A stretch of DNA of 53,811 nucleotides from Porticoccaceae bacterium (GTDB taxonomy: Bacteria > Pseudomonadota > Gammaproteobacteria > Pseudomonadales > Porticoccaceae). The DNA lies in NCBI GenBank assembly GCA_018663035.1, contig JABJEX010000041.1, positions 1-53,811 on the forward strand, in the 5' to 3' direction. Under the pieces are notes generated by a model that worked only from the letters and a program-made list of their open reading frames with translations, was not told the DNA's origin and did no database searches. Of this stretch, positions 25,583-36,006 are shown piece after piece. The position numbers and the translations under genes are program-made. Numbering within the stretch: position 1 is the stretch's first letter; every line of letters starts with the position of its first letter.

Positions 25583-25588
25583 TATAAT
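25583..25588 (+). promoter_or_regulatory. Candidate -10 element for valS
   Basis: A perfect TATAAT 70 bp ahead of valS. The -35 at 17-bp spacing is TAGCGA, a weak match, so this may be an internal promoter within the pepA-holC-valS unit. Confidence 0.45.
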
Positions 25589-25657
25589 CGCCAGACGCTA
25601 AATTGCAGTTTGTAACAGACAACCCTCATAACAAAACGTTGAATCACTGAGCCAATA

Positions 25658-28534
25658 ATGGAAAAAACATTTGCCCCCCAGGACATAGAAACCAAATGGT
25701 ATAAAACCTGGGAACAGCGCGGTTACTTTGCCCCTAAAGACGTTAGCGACAAAGACCCCTATTCCATCGTGATTCCTCCGCCCAATGTTACCGGCAGCCT
25801 GCATATAGGCCATGCCTTGCAGCACGGCATCATGGATGCGCTCACCAGATACAACCGCATGAAAGGTAAAAATGCCCTCTGGCAAGTAGGCAGCGACCAC
25901 GCTGGTATTGCCACTCAGATGGTGGTTGAACGCAAACTAGCCGCCGAGGGCCAGCCCGGCCGCGAAGAACTGGGCCGCGAAAAATTTATTGAAAAAACCT
26001 GGGAATGGAAAGAAGAATCTGGCGACACCATTATGCGCCAGATGCGCCGCCTGGGTAATAGCGTCGACTGGGATACCGAGCGTTTCACCATGGACGATGG
26101 TTTTTACAAAGGCGTTCAGGAAGCCTTTGTCCGTTTGCATGCCGATGGACTCATCTATCGTGGTAAACGTCTGGTTAACTGGGATCCAAAACTCCATACC
26201 GCCATCTCCGACCTAGAAGTAGAAAACCGCGAAGTTAAGGGCAAGATGTGGCACCTGCGCTACCCGCTAGCCAATGGCGCCACCACAGAAGACGGAAAAG
26301 ACTACATAGTAGTCGCCACGACCAGACCCGAGACCATGCTCGGAGATACAGGGGTAGCTGTAAATCCAGAAGACCCCAGATTCACCATGCTGGTTGGCAA
26401 ATATATTGAATTACCCCTAGTCGGCAGACTGATTCCCATTGTGGCCGATGAATACGCAGACATGGAAAAAGGCACTGGCTGCGTAAAGATCACCCCAGCC
26501 CATGACTTTAACGACTACGAAGTGGGCCAGCGTCAACAGCTGCCCATGATTAATATCCTGACCACCAACGCAGATATTCGCCACAGCGCCGAATGTGTCA
26601 ATGCCGATGGCAGCGATAACGAAGAGATGGACGCGACACTGCCAGAGAAATATCGCGGCATGGAGCGCTTTGCAGCGCGCCGAGAAATTGTTGCTGATTT
26701 TGAAGCACTGGGCCTGCTGGAAAGCATTGAAGAAAACGATATGACCGTACCCTACGGCGATCGCGGCGGCGTAGTGATCGAGCCCCTACTGACCAACCAA
26801 TGGTATGTAGATGCGAAAAAACTCGCTGGCCCAGCCATAGAAGCTGTGGAAGTTGGGCGCATTAAATTTGTCCCTCAGCAGTACGAAAATATGTACTTTA
26901 GCTGGATGCGAAATATTCAGGACTGGTGTATCTCGCGCCAGCTCTGGTGGGGTCACCGTATTCCAGCCTGGTATGACGAAGCTGGCAAAGCCTATGTGGG
27001 CCGAAACGAACAAGAAGTCCGCGAGAAATACAATCTGGGTGATACCCAATTGCATCAAGACGAAGATGTCTTGGATACCTGGTTCTCCTCAGCCCTTTGG
27101 ACCTTTGGCACATTAGGCTGGCCAGAAAATACCGAGCGCCTAAAAACCTTCCACCCCACCGACGTGTTGGTAACAGGTTTCGATATTATTTTCTTCTGGG
27201 TGGCGCGCATGATAATGATGAGCATGCACCTGATTAAAGACGAAAACGGTGAGGCAGAGGTACCGTTTAAAACGGTCTACGTCACCGGCCTAATCCGCGA
27301 CGAGCAGGGCCAGAAAATGTCCAAGTCTAAGGGCAATGTATTAGACCCACTGGATATGATCGATGGCATCGACATCGAGTCGCTGCTGGAAAAACGCACC
27401 GGCAATATGATGCAGCCTCAGCTGGCGCAAAAGATTGCCAGCCGCACCAGAAAACAATTTCCCGACGGCATAGAGCCTCATGGAGCAGATGCACTGCGTT
27501 TCACACTCTGCGCCCTGGCCTCCACCGGTCGCGATATTAATTGGGACATGAAGCGCCTCGAAGGCTACCGAAACTTCTGTAACAAAATTTGGAATGCCTC
27601 CCGCTATGTGCTGATGAATGCCACAGACCAAGACTGCGGGCAAGACAACAGTGACGATTACAAACTAACGCTGGCTGATCGCTGGATTGTTTCCAGACTA
27701 CAATCCGCCGAGACTGAAGTGACAGCCGCTATCGACGGCTATAGATTCGACCTCGCCGCTCAGGCTCTGTATGACTTTGTTTGGAATGAATACTGCGACT
27801 GGTATCTGGAACTGTCCAAGCCCGTGCTCTGGGATCAAAATGGCGACCCAGCCATTCAAAAAGGCACCAGACGCACCCTAGTGCGAGTGCTAGAAGCCAT
27901 TCTGCGTCTGGCCCACCCTATGCTGCCCTTTATCACAGAAGAGATCTGGCAAAATATTGCGCCGCTTGCAGGCATCGAGCTTGCTCCCGAGGGCGATACC
28001 ATTATGCTGCAGCCCTTTCCGGTTGCCGATCAATCACAGATCGATGCACAGGCCGACGCCGATATCGACTGGGTTAAAAACGTTATTGTCGGCGTGCGCA
28101 ATGTGCGCGGCGAAATGAATATCAGCCCCGCCAAAGCGCTACCTATTTACATGGCCCGCGGTGACGCAGAAGATAAGCGTCGCCTCGATGAAAACCGTCA
28201 GTTCCTCAGCAAGCTGGCTAGCCTAGAATCCATCACCTGGCTCGAGGACCCAGCCGCGGCACCGCTGTGTGCCACTGCATTAGCTGGTGACCTGGAGATA
28301 CTGGTACCCATGGCCGGCCTAATTGATGTAGACGCCGAACTGGCCCGCCTAGATCGCGAGATCGACAAGATCAGTATCGAAGTGAAAAAGCTTAGCGGAA
28401 AACTCAGCAATGCTAAATTTGTCGATAATGCCCCCGCTGAAGTGGTGGCCAAAGAACGCCAAAAACTAGAGGACTTCGAAGGCTCCGTGTCTCAGCTTCA
28501 AGAGAAGCGCAGTGCCATAGCTGAAATGGCATAG
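25658..28534 (+). CDS. valS: Valyl-tRNA synthetase
   Basis: A 958-residue class Ia synthetase. HIGH is His49-His52 within '[16 protein letters not shown]', KMSKS is Lys553-Ser557, and between them lies the CP1 editing domain (about 190-340, '[17 protein letters not shown]'). The anticodon-binding domain follows (about 690-850), then the valine-specific C-terminal coiled-coil arm (about 890-955, '[18 protein letters not shown]'). The length matches the E. coli enzyme (951). It lies 95 bp after the acidic hypothetical gene and 16 bp ahead of rep. Confidence 0.98.
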   Translation: MEKTFAPQDIETKWYKTWEQRGYFAPKDVSDKDPYSIVIPPPNVTGSLHIGHALQHGIMDALTRYNRMKGKNALWQVGSDHAGIATQMVVERKLAAEGQPGREELGREKFIEKTWEWKEESGDTIMRQMRRLGNSVDWDTERFTMDDGFYKGVQEAFVRLHADGLIYRGKRLVNWDPKLHTAISDLEVENREVKGKMWHLRYPLANGATTEDGKDYIVVATTRPETMLGDTGVAVNPEDPRFTMLVGKYIELPLVGRLIPIVADEYADMEKGTGCVKITPAHDFNDYEVGQRQQLPMINILTTNADIRHSAECVNADGSDNEEMDATLPEKYRGMERFAARREIVADFEALGLLESIEENDMTVPYGDRGGVVIEPLLTNQWYVDAKKLAGPAIEAVEVGRIKFVPQQYENMYFSWMRNIQDWCISRQLWWGHRIPAWYDEAGKAYVGRNEQEVREKYNLGDTQLHQDEDVLDTWFSSALWTFGTLGWPENTERLKTFHPTDVLVTGFDIIFFWVARMIMMSMHLIKDENGEAEVPFKTVYVTGLIRDEQGQKMSKSKGNVLDPLDMIDGIDIESLLEKRTGNMMQPQLAQKIASRTRKQFPDGIEPHGADALRFTLCALASTGRDINWDMKRLEGYRNFCNKIWNASRYVLMNATDQDCGQDNSDDYKLTLADRWIVSRLQSAETEVTAAIDGYRFDLAAQALYDFVWNEYCDWYLELSKPVLWDQNGDPAIQKGTRRTLVRVLEAILRLAHPMLPFITEEIWQNIAPLAGIELAPEGDTIMLQPFPVADQSQIDAQADADIDWVKNVIVGVRNVRGEMNISPAKALPIYMARGDAEDKRRLDENRQFLSKLASLESITWLEDPAAAPLCATALAGDLEILVPMAGLIDVDAELARLDREIDKISIEVKKLSGKLSNAKFVDNAPAEVVAKERQKLEDFEGSVSQLQEKRSAIAEMA

Positions 28535-28550
28535 GGCGAAAGAGTCGACA

Positions 28551-30578
28551 ATGGCCCAAAACCTTAACCCTCAACAGCAGGCGGCGCTGAAATATATTGA
28601 TGGCCCCCTGCTAGTGTTGGCCGGCGCCGGCAGCGGTAAAACCAGCGTAATCACCCGCAAAATTGCCTATCTGGTCGAAGAATGCGGTATCCCGGCACGC
28701 AATATTGCTGCGGTTACCTTTACTAATAAGGCGGCCCGGGAGATGAAAGCCCGCGTCTCAGCACTGCTTGGTAAAGAAAACGGCAAAGGCCTGACCGTCT
28801 CTACCTTCCACAATCTTGGCCTGACTATTATTCGCACAGAGATTAAAGCGCTGGGCTTTCGCCCCGGCTTTTCCATTCTCGACCAAGAAGACTGCCGCAA
28901 GCTGATTAAAGAACTGCTGGTACGCCATACCGAGCTAGATGAAAAACTGATCGACACCGCCCAAAACACCATTTCCAACTGGAAGAATGCACTGCTGGAA
29001 CCAGGCCATGCCGTCAGCGCCGCCAACAGCACCGGCGAGCAAGGCATAGCCATGCTCTACGAGCGCTATCAACGAGCACTTAAAGCCTACAATGCCGTCG
29101 ACTTTGATGACCTCATCATGACTCCGGCACTGCTATTTAAGCAGCAACCAGAGATTCTGGCCAAATGGCAAAAGCGCATTCGCTATCTGCTTGTAGATGA
29201 ATACCAGGATACTAATTTGGCCCAGTACGAGCTGGTCAAAACACTGGTCAATGACAAGCAGGCCCTCACAGTGGTAGGTGACGACGACCAGTCTATCTAT
29301 GCCTGGCGCGGCGCCAGACCAGAAAACTTAATGCAGCTGCAAGAAGACTTTCCCAGCTTAAATATCATCAAACTAGAGCAGAACTATCGCTCTACCGGGC
29401 GCATCCTTAAAGCCGCCAACACATTAATCGATAACAACCCCCACCTGATCAGCAAAGCCCTCTGGAGCGAATTGGGCCCAGGCGACCCACTGAGATTTAT
29501 CAGCAGCGAAAACGAAGAGGCCGAATGTGAACGGGTGGTGAATGAAATTATTGATATGCGCCTTAAACGCCGCTGCAAATACAGCGACTTTGCTGTGCTC
29601 TACCGAGGCAACTATCAAGCTAAGTTAGTGGAAATAAAACTGCAGGCGCAGAATATCCCCTACGAGATTACCGGCGGCCAGAGCTTTTACGCCAAAACCG
29701 AAATCAAAGATATCATGGCCTACCTGCGGTTAATTATTAACCCAGACGACGACAATGCCCTGCTCAGAATCATCAACACCCCAAGACGTCAGATTGGCCC
29801 CACCACCTTAGAGAAGCTGGGCGAGTACGCCAATCAACGCAGCCTCTCATTGTTTAGCGCCATCGACGAAGTGGGCCTAAGCGCCTCCATGCCCGCCAAT
29901 AATCTAGAGCGGCTCAAACGCTTTAAACACTGGATACAAAGCGTCAACCGCGATGTTTATAGCGGCAACCCAATGTCCGCGATCAATGAGATGCTCGACG
30001 ACGCCGACTACCTAAACTGGCTCCACCAAAATGCCAGCAACGACGCCGTGGCACAAAAGCGCTGGGAGAACGTGCAGTTTTTGCTCAGCCAGCTCAACAA
30101 CGTACTTAAAAATGATGATTCCGAAAGCGAAGATGGCGACAGCAAAATCGAAAACGCCATTGCCAAGCTAATCCTGCGCGACCTGCTCGACCGCGAAGAG
30201 GAAGAATCAGCCGACGATAAAGTGCAGCTACTCACATTGCATGCCGCCAAAGGCCTAGAGTTTTTGCACGTATTTATGATCGGCATGGAAGAAGATATTT
30301 TGCCCCACAAAAACAGCGTAGAAGGCGGCCAAATTGAAGAAGAGCGCCGCCTAGCCTATGTGGGCATCACCAGAGCCCAGCGCACCTTAACCATGACCAG
30401 CGCCCGCCAGCGCACCCAGTTTGGCGAAACCTCAAGCACCAGCCCCAGTCGCTTTATTGATGAGTTACCTGAAGATGATTTGATTCGGATTGGTGGCGGC
30501 GATGCGCAGGCGAGTGCTGAGGAGAATCAGGTTAAGGGAGCGGAGTCTTTGGCGGCGTTGAAGGCGTTGTTTGGGTAA
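28551..30578 (+). CDS. rep: ATP-dependent DNA helicase Rep
   Basis: A superfamily 1A helicase of 675 residues (E. coli Rep is 673). Walker A is 'LAGAGSGKTSVI' (Lys30), motif II is 'LVDEYQDTN', motif III is 'VVGDDDQSIYAWRGA', motif IV contains 'LEQNYRST', and motifs V/VI include 'TLHAAKGLEF' and 'RRLAYVGITRAQRTL'. Rep unwinds 3'-5' ahead of the replisome and helps forks pass bound proteins; in E. coli it contacts DnaB. The last 30 or so codons change from a C-rich to a G-rich third-position style (after about 30470). Confidence 0.95.
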   Translation: MAQNLNPQQQAALKYIDGPLLVLAGAGSGKTSVITRKIAYLVEECGIPARNIAAVTFTNKAAREMKARVSALLGKENGKGLTVSTFHNLGLTIIRTEIKALGFRPGFSILDQEDCRKLIKELLVRHTELDEKLIDTAQNTISNWKNALLEPGHAVSAANSTGEQGIAMLYERYQRALKAYNAVDFDDLIMTPALLFKQQPEILAKWQKRIRYLLVDEYQDTNLAQYELVKTLVNDKQALTVVGDDDQSIYAWRGARPENLMQLQEDFPSLNIIKLEQNYRSTGRILKAANTLIDNNPHLISKALWSELGPGDPLRFISSENEEAECERVVNEIIDMRLKRRCKYSDFAVLYRGNYQAKLVEIKLQAQNIPYEITGGQSFYAKTEIKDIMAYLRLIINPDDDNALLRIINTPRRQIGPTTLEKLGEYANQRSLSLFSAIDEVGLSASMPANNLERLKRFKHWIQSVNRDVYSGNPMSAINEMLDDADYLNWLHQNASNDAVAQKRWENVQFLLSQLNNVLKNDDSESEDGDSKIENAIAKLILRDLLDREEEESADDKVQLLTLHAAKGLEFLHVFMIGMEEDILPHKNSVEGGQIEEERRLAYVGITRAQRTLTMTSARQRTQFGETSSTSPSRFIDELPEDDLIRIGGGDAQASAEENQVKGAESLAALKALFG

Positions 30579-30747
30579 ATCATTGCCTTTGGGTCAGAGC
30601 GAAGCAACGATGCAAGTTATCTAGTTTTATTTTAGCTACTGTTCCCAGTCCGTCAGATTGAAATTTATCGCACCTGCTCTAGCAATCACATCTAATGACA
30701 GCTCCAACGGAAGAAAAGATTGTTACTGCAAAAAAAGAGAGGAAGCG
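30579..30747. other. Convergent intergenic region rep/ihfB
   Basis: 169 bp between the rep and ihfB stop codons. I see no gene or clear terminator. On the ihfB side a weak CGTTA/TAACG pairing is followed after a short gap by CTCTTTTTTT (30731-30739 on the plus strand as A-run), a poor intrinsic terminator at best. Confidence 0.4.
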
Positions 30748-31032
30748 TTACAGGCTATCGTTAACGCGATTGCGCAGATCTTTACCTGGCTTGAAATAAG
30801 GCACGTACTTGCCGGTTAGTTGCACTGCATCGCCGGTCTTGGGGTTGCGGCCCATGCGAGGTGCACGGTAGTGGAGAGAAAAGCTGCCGAAGCCGCGGAT
30901 CTCTATGCGTTGATTGCCAACCAGTGCCGATGTCATTCTCTCGATAATCATACGCACAGCAAGCTCCACATCTTTAGGTGGCAGCTGGTCTTGGCTGGCA
31001 GAGATTTTTTCTATGAGTTCAGACTTGGTCAT
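30748..31032 (-). CDS. ihfB: Integration host factor beta subunit
   Basis: A 94-residue DNA-bending protein of the HU/IHF family. It begins '[18 protein letters not shown]' and holds the IhfB-specific '[20 protein letters not shown]' followed by '[19 protein letters not shown]'. The beta-arm Pro in the 'RNPKTG' loop, which intercalates between base pairs, is present. With IhfA it forms the IHF heterodimer acting in recombination, replication and promoter architecture. It lies downstream of rpsA as in E. coli and Pseudomonas, with a strong rpsA terminator in between. Confidence 0.97.
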   Translation of the reverse strand: MTKSELIEKISASQDQLPPKDVELAVRMIIERMTSALVGNQRIEIRGFGSFSLHYRAPRMGRNPKTGDAVQLTGKYVPYFKPGKDLRNRVNDSL

Positions 31033-31142
31033 GCGTTTTTATCTGATGCACCAGTGGCTTTGAGTGAATTTTTGTTACTCGTTGATTTTATTGATGTTTT
31101 ATTTTTATACAAGTACTAATTGATTAAATGCGATTAGAGGGG

Positions 31143-31173
31143 CAAAAAAAAGGGTGGCATAGCCACCCTTTTT
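31143..31173 (-). terminator. Rho-independent terminator between rpsA and ihfB
   Basis: The stem AGGGTGGC/GCCACCCT (31151-31158 with 31162-31169) with an ATA loop is flanked by A-runs and T-runs on both sides. It works on the minus strand (rpsA, ending GCCACCCTTTTTTTTG). The sequence symmetry would also allow it on the plus strand. The rpsA stop codon is about 15 bases upstream. Confidence 0.9.
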
Positions 31174-31187
31174 AACTCAGCTGGAAA

Positions 31188-32861
31188 TTACTTGTCCATT
31201 TGAGCCTTGATCAGATCACCGATAGTCGCAGGAGATGCGGTTTCAGTTTCTGTCTTGCGATGTGCTTTAACTGCTTCTTTCTCGTCAGACACGTCTTTTG
31301 ACTTGATCGACAGATTAATGGTGCGGTTCTTGCGATCCACATTAATAATCTTGGCTTCAACTTCAGCGCCTACAGTCAGCTCGTTGCGTGCATCTTCCAC
31401 TTTATCGCGAGAGATCTCAGAGCCTTTGAGAGTAGCTTCAATGTCATTGCCCAGGTCGATAACAGCGCCTTTAGCATCCACTTCTTTAACAGTGCCTTTA
31501 ACAATAGCGCCTTTGTCATTCTCAGACACGTAGTTGTTAAATGGATCGTCAGCAAGTTGCTTGATACCTAGTGAGATACGCTCACGTTCTGCATCAATGC
31601 TAAGAACAACAGTCTCAACTTCTTCGCCTTTCTTGAAGTTGCGAACAGCTTCTTCGCCAGTTTCGTTCCATGAGATATCAGACAGGTGAACCAGACCATC
31701 AATGCCACCGTCCAGACCGATAAAGATACCGAAGTCAGTGATAGATTTGATTTTGCCTGAGATCTTGTCGCCTTTAGTCATGCTTGAAGCGAAATCGTCC
31801 CATGGGTTGGTGAAGCACTGCTTGATACCCAGAGAGATACGACGACGTTCTTCGTCGATATCCAGTACCATAACTTCAACTTCCTGACCCAGATCAACGA
31901 TCTTGGACGGGTGAACATTTTTGTTAGTCCAATCCATTTCTGACACGTGTACCAGACCTTCAACACCATCTTCCAGCTCGGCAAAACAACCGTAGTCGGT
32001 AAGATTGGTGATCTTGGCTTTACAGCGTGCACCTTCAGGATAACGACCTTTAATGTCGCCCCAAGGATCTTCGCCCATCTGCTTCATGCCCAGTGATACG
32101 CGGTTGCGCTCACGGTCAAATTTCAGAACCTTAACGTCGATCTCATCGCCAACATTGATCATCTCGGATGGGTGCTTAATGCGCTTCCAAGACATATCAG
32201 TGATGTGCAACAGACCGTCGATGCCGCCTAGGTCAACAAAGGCGCCGTAGTCGGTTAGGTTCTTAACAACACCCTTCAGTGACGCACCTTCTTCAAGGCT
32301 GGCCAGCAGTTCGTCACGCTCTGCAGAGTTTGCACTCTCCATAACCGCACGACGGCTAACAACAACGTTGTTGCGCTTGGGGTCTAGTTTGATAACTTTA
32401 AATTCTAGTTCGATGTTTTCTAGGTGAGTAATCTCGCGCAGTGGGCGAACGTCAACCAGTGAACCTGGCAGGAACGCACGCAAGCCGCGAACATCAACAG
32501 TGAAACCACCTTTAACCTTACCGGAGATAACACCTGTAACAACTTCGTCGGCAACATGAGCTGCTTCAAGTTCGATCCAGGATTCTGCACGGCGGGCTTT
32601 TTCACGGGAAAGCTTGGTAGCACCAAAGCCGTCTTCAACAGCTTCTAGGGCAACCTGAACTTCGTCGCCAATTGCAACGTTGAGTTCGCCTTTCTCGTTA
32701 TAAAACTGATCTGCTGGAATAACGCCTTCTGACTTTAGACCGGCATGGACTGTAACCCAATCTTTATCGACATCGATAATTACGCCAGTAATGATGGCGC
32801 CTGGGTTCATTTCTACGGTTTGTAGACTTTCTTCAAATAGTTCTGCGAAATTTTCGCTCAT
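31188..32861 (-). CDS. rpsA: 30S ribosomal protein bS1
   Basis: This 557-residue protein has six S1 (OB-fold) repeats at roughly 20-85, 105-170, 190-260, 275-345, 360-435 and 445-520. Repeats 1-2 bind the ribosome (S2) and 3-6 bind mRNA, as in E. coli S1, which is also 557 residues. '[19 protein letters not shown]' and '[20 protein letters not shown]' are diagnostic. The rpsA leader (32862-32989) has only a weak Shine-Dalgarno, a known feature of S1 mRNA that supports autoregulation in E. coli. Confidence 0.98.
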   Translation of the reverse strand: MSENFAELFEESLQTVEMNPGAIITGVIIDVDKDWVTVHAGLKSEGVIPADQFYNEKGELNVAIGDEVQVALEAVEDGFGATKLSREKARRAESWIELEAAHVADEVVTGVISGKVKGGFTVDVRGLRAFLPGSLVDVRPLREITHLENIELEFKVIKLDPKRNNVVVSRRAVMESANSAERDELLASLEEGASLKGVVKNLTDYGAFVDLGGIDGLLHITDMSWKRIKHPSEMINVGDEIDVKVLKFDRERNRVSLGMKQMGEDPWGDIKGRYPEGARCKAKITNLTDYGCFAELEDGVEGLVHVSEMDWTNKNVHPSKIVDLGQEVEVMVLDIDEERRRISLGIKQCFTNPWDDFASSMTKGDKISGKIKSITDFGIFIGLDGGIDGLVHLSDISWNETGEEAVRNFKKGEEVETVVLSIDAERERISLGIKQLADDPFNNYVSENDKGAIVKGTVKEVDAKGAVIDLGNDIEATLKGSEISRDKVEDARNELTVGAEVEAKIINVDRKNRTINLSIKSKDVSDEKEAVKAHRKTETETASPATIGDLIKAQMDK

Positions 32862-32989
32862 GGGACATACCTAAGTATTGACAGAGTTACAGCATGGGCT
32901 GCACTCTTTTTTCCGCACGGCCAGTTTGCGCGGGTCAGTTAATTTAAAGGCCTACAACAATATCAGCTGGCGATTGTTGCAGAGCCCGA

Positions 32990-33679
32990 TTACTGATCGA
33001 TAGTCTTGGCTAAACCTTTTAAATACACCAGGTTAAGCACTGTATCCATCACTTCTTGAATAGATAACTCCGAACTGTCCAGCTCTATTGCATCCGCGGC
33101 GGGAGTCAATGGAGAGGCCTCTCGGCTCATATCTCGCTCATCTCTAGAGCGAACCTGCTCTTCGAGGGCGCGAAGACTAACATTTTCGCCCTTTTCAAGC
33201 AACTCTTTGTAGCGTCGCTGGGCGCGCTCTTCGATACTCGCAGTCAGGTAAATTTTAAGTGGTGCCTGAGGGAACACTTCGGTACCCATATCGCGACCAT
33301 CGGCAATTAATCCGGGGGCTTTAGCGAACAGGCGCTGGCGGGTTAGTAAGGCTGAGCGCACCTCAGGGTGAGGAGCTACTTTTGATGCCAGTGCACCTGT
33401 TTGTTCGGTGCGCAGTTCAAGGCTGACATCTTCGCCTTCAAGAATAACCTTGGTTGCCTCTGGGCCAGAGGTGTCGAAGCTGATATCCATATTAGCTGCC
33501 AATGCGCTGAGGCCAACACCGTCCTCTAAGCTCACTCTATGACGCTGCGCGGCTAATCCTAGTAAGCGATACAGCGCTCCGCTATCCAGGTAATAGAAAC
33601 CTAACTTCTTCGCCAGTTTGCGACATACTGTGCCTTTGCCTGCGCCACTGGGCCCGTCTACCGTAATTATCGTTGTCAT
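32990..33679 (-). CDS. cmk: Cytidylate kinase
   Basis: The 229-residue enzyme phosphorylates CMP and dCMP with ATP. The P-loop is 'DGPSGAGKGT' (Gly9-Thr17), followed by 'FYYLDSGALYRLLGLAA', 'IADGRDMGTEVFPQAPLKIY' and the lid 'RDERDMSREASPLTPAADA'. The length is normal for the bacterial long-insert type. It lies 21 bp after the tyrA-aroA gene and ahead of rpsA, the standard aroA-cmk-rpsA order. Confidence 0.97.
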   Translation of the reverse strand: MTTIITVDGPSGAGKGTVCRKLAKKLGFYYLDSGALYRLLGLAAQRHRVSLEDGVGLSALAANMDISFDTSGPEATKVILEGEDVSLELRTEQTGALASKVAPHPEVRSALLTRQRLFAKAPGLIADGRDMGTEVFPQAPLKIYLTASIEERAQRRYKELLEKGENVSLRALEEQVRSRDERDMSREASPLTPAADAIELDSSELSIQEVMDTVLNLVYLKGLAKTIDQ

Positions 33680-33700
33680 AAAAAATCCGGGAGCCGCAAC

Positions 33701-35959
33701 CTACTGCGACTGGGTCAGCTCGATATTGAGTCCAATTTGTCGAGCCAAGCCGACAAAATCAGGAAATGAGGTGGCTACATTGTTGGCCTCACGGACCACA
33801 ATGGTGCCACTAGAGCGCAGCGCGGCTATGGTAAATGCCATAGCAATGCGGTGGTCATCATGGCTCTGAACTTCACCACTACCAAGCTGACCGCCGACGA
33901 TTTTAATGCCATCTGCTGTTGGCTGGGCATCAATACCTAGGGTAATCAGTCCGTCAGCCATGCTCTGGATACGATCGCTTTCTTTTACTCGCAACTCTTC
34001 GGCACCAGTCAACACCGTGGTGCCTTGGGCGCAGGCCGCGGCGACAAACAGCACTGGAAATTCATCGATTGCGAGGGGTACCTGATCTTCAGGAATATCA
34101 ATGCCTTGCAGGGGAGCGTAACGGACGCGAATGTCAGCTACAGGTTCGCCACCCACTTCAGTTTGGTTTGACAGCTCAATACTGGTACCCATCTGTCGCA
34201 AGATATTAATAACACCCACTCTGGTTGGGTTAACGCCCACATGTCGCAGCATAATGTCCGAACCTGGCACTATGGCTGCCGCGACCATAAAGAATGCTGC
34301 TGAAGAGATATCTGCGGGTACGTCAATACGGGTGGCATTCAAGCTGCCACCACCGCTCAGGGAAGCCTTGCTACCCTGGCTGCTCACCTGATAACCAAAG
34401 CCGCGTAACATACGCTCGGTATGGTCGCGGGTTGGCGCCGGCTCCACGACTGAGGTTGTCCCCTGTGCATAGAGGCCGGCGAGTAGCACGCAAGACTTAA
34501 CCTGTGCACTGGCCATAGGCATGCTGTAGTCAATTGCTTTGAGTGTTTGACCACCTTTGATTTTTAACGGTGGTCGCCCCCCTTCCGCCGTTTCTATCTG
34601 CGCACCCATCTCTCTCAGAGGGTCGGCAACGCGCCCCATGGGGCGGCCTGACAGAGATTCGTCTCCGGTGAGCTCTGTATCAAAACTCTGACCAGCGAGA
34701 AGACCGCTGAGCAGACGAATGGAGGTACCAGAGTTGCCCAAGTAGAGCGGTTTGCTGGGTGCCTTGAGACCCTGCAGGCCCACACCATGAATGACCACAC
34801 GACCTTGGTCTGGACCTTCAATTTGTACGCCCATATCACGGAAAGATTGCAGAGTAGCGAGACTATCTTCACCTTCTAAAAAGCCTGTCACCTCGGTCAT
34901 GCCCTCGGCGAGGGAGCCGAGCATAATCGAGCGGTGGGACATAGATTTGTCGCCGGGGACACGCAGGTCCGCCTGGGCATTGCCACCTGGCGAAACTACA
35001 TAGTTAATGGTTTTTTCTGTCATAGCACTCTGAATTCCAGTTTGTAGGGCCTTGCTTTCAAGTATTTTGCCAAAGTGATTGCGCGCATCTCTAGCACGGG
35101 TAAAAGTGGCCATCAGATAGTCTTGATCGCCTGCCTCGATAGCGCTACGCATCTCTTTAAAGTTGTCCATCACCTGATCCAGTATGGTCAGGATAGACTC
35201 GCGGTTCGCCAGCGCTATATCACGCCACATCACCGGGTCACTCGCCGCTATGCGGGTGAAGTCGCGAAAGCCTCCAGCGGCGTAGCGAAAAATTTCACGG
35301 TTGTCGCCCATAGCGGCAAGCGTGTCGACCAGAGAGTAGGCCAGAAAATGAGGCAGATGGCTGGTCGCTGCGAGTATCTCGTCATGCTCCCGAACGTCCA
35401 TATTTGAAACAATGGCGCCAGTAGCGGTCCACAGCTGAGTAACCAGGTCTAGGTGCTGTTGACCTGTATTTTGATTGGGTGTGAGAATAATTCGGTGCTC
35501 TGCAAATAGCTTGCTGTTAGCTGCAGTAACACCGCTTTTCTCAGAGCCGGCAATTGGATGGCCAGGCACCAGCTGCGGTGGCATTTGGCCATACAGTGAC
35601 TTAGCTGCGGCAACCACCGAACCTTTTACACTGGCCACATCGGTAATACTGACATCGGCAGCTAATAGGTCGCGGCAGTCTTTCAGCACCTGTGCAACAG
35701 TTAAGGTAGGGACACCAATCACCACCAGATCACCAGTGGTCAGCTCGCTGGCCACGTCTGCCAGAGAGGCTTCGGCGCGATCTATCACTCCAGCTTGCAG
35801 CGCGATTTCCAAGGTCGACTGACGTCTGGATATACCAACCACCTGCTGCGCAAATCCCAACTCTCGGGCAGCCTTAGCCAGACTGGACCCTATAAGGCCC
35901 AGCCCAATAACCACGAGACGGTTAACAATTGGCTTAGAGGTTGCTGAATTTTCAGACAT
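33701..35959 (-). CDS. Bifunctional prephenate/arogenate dehydrogenase-EPSP synthase (TyrA-AroA fusion)
   Basis: A 752-residue fusion. Residues about 10-295 are a TyrA-type dehydrogenase with NAD motif 'VVIGLGLIGSSLAKA' (Gly19, Gly21, Gly24) and 'VPGHPIAGSEKSG'. Residues about 313-752 are a full EPSP synthase: 'VPGDKSMSHRSIMLGSLAEG', 'LYLGNSGTSIRLLSGLLAGQ', 'RVKESDRIQSMADGL', 'DDHRIAMAF'. A Met at residue 313 (codon at 35023) marks the junction. The protein covers the sixth shikimate step and the committed step to tyrosine. The fusion is known in Pseudomonas and Acinetobacter, so it supports the taxonomic reading. Confidence 0.95.
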   Translation of the reverse strand: MSENSATSKPIVNRLVVIGLGLIGSSLAKAARELGFAQQVVGISRRQSTLEIALQAGVIDRAEASLADVASELTTGDLVVIGVPTLTVAQVLKDCRDLLAADVSITDVASVKGSVVAAAKSLYGQMPPQLVPGHPIAGSEKSGVTAANSKLFAEHRIILTPNQNTGQQHLDLVTQLWTATGAIVSNMDVREHDEILAATSHLPHFLAYSLVDTLAAMGDNREIFRYAAGGFRDFTRIAASDPVMWRDIALANRESILTILDQVMDNFKEMRSAIEAGDQDYLMATFTRARDARNHFGKILESKALQTGIQSAMTEKTINYVVSPGGNAQADLRVPGDKSMSHRSIMLGSLAEGMTEVTGFLEGEDSLATLQSFRDMGVQIEGPDQGRVVIHGVGLQGLKAPSKPLYLGNSGTSIRLLSGLLAGQSFDTELTGDESLSGRPMGRVADPLREMGAQIETAEGGRPPLKIKGGQTLKAIDYSMPMASAQVKSCVLLAGLYAQGTTSVVEPAPTRDHTERMLRGFGYQVSSQGSKASLSGGGSLNATRIDVPADISSAAFFMVAAAIVPGSDIMLRHVGVNPTRVGVINILRQMGTSIELSNQTEVGGEPVADIRVRYAPLQGIDIPEDQVPLAIDEFPVLFVAAACAQGTTVLTGAEELRVKESDRIQSMADGLITLGIDAQPTADGIKIVGGQLGSGEVQSHDDHRIAMAFTIAALRSSGTIVVREANNVATSFPDFVGLARQIGLNIELTQSQ

Positions 35960-36006
35960 GGAGACCTCGAGTCGTTGAATGAGCTGAGTTACTTAAACCC
36001 GCGGCA

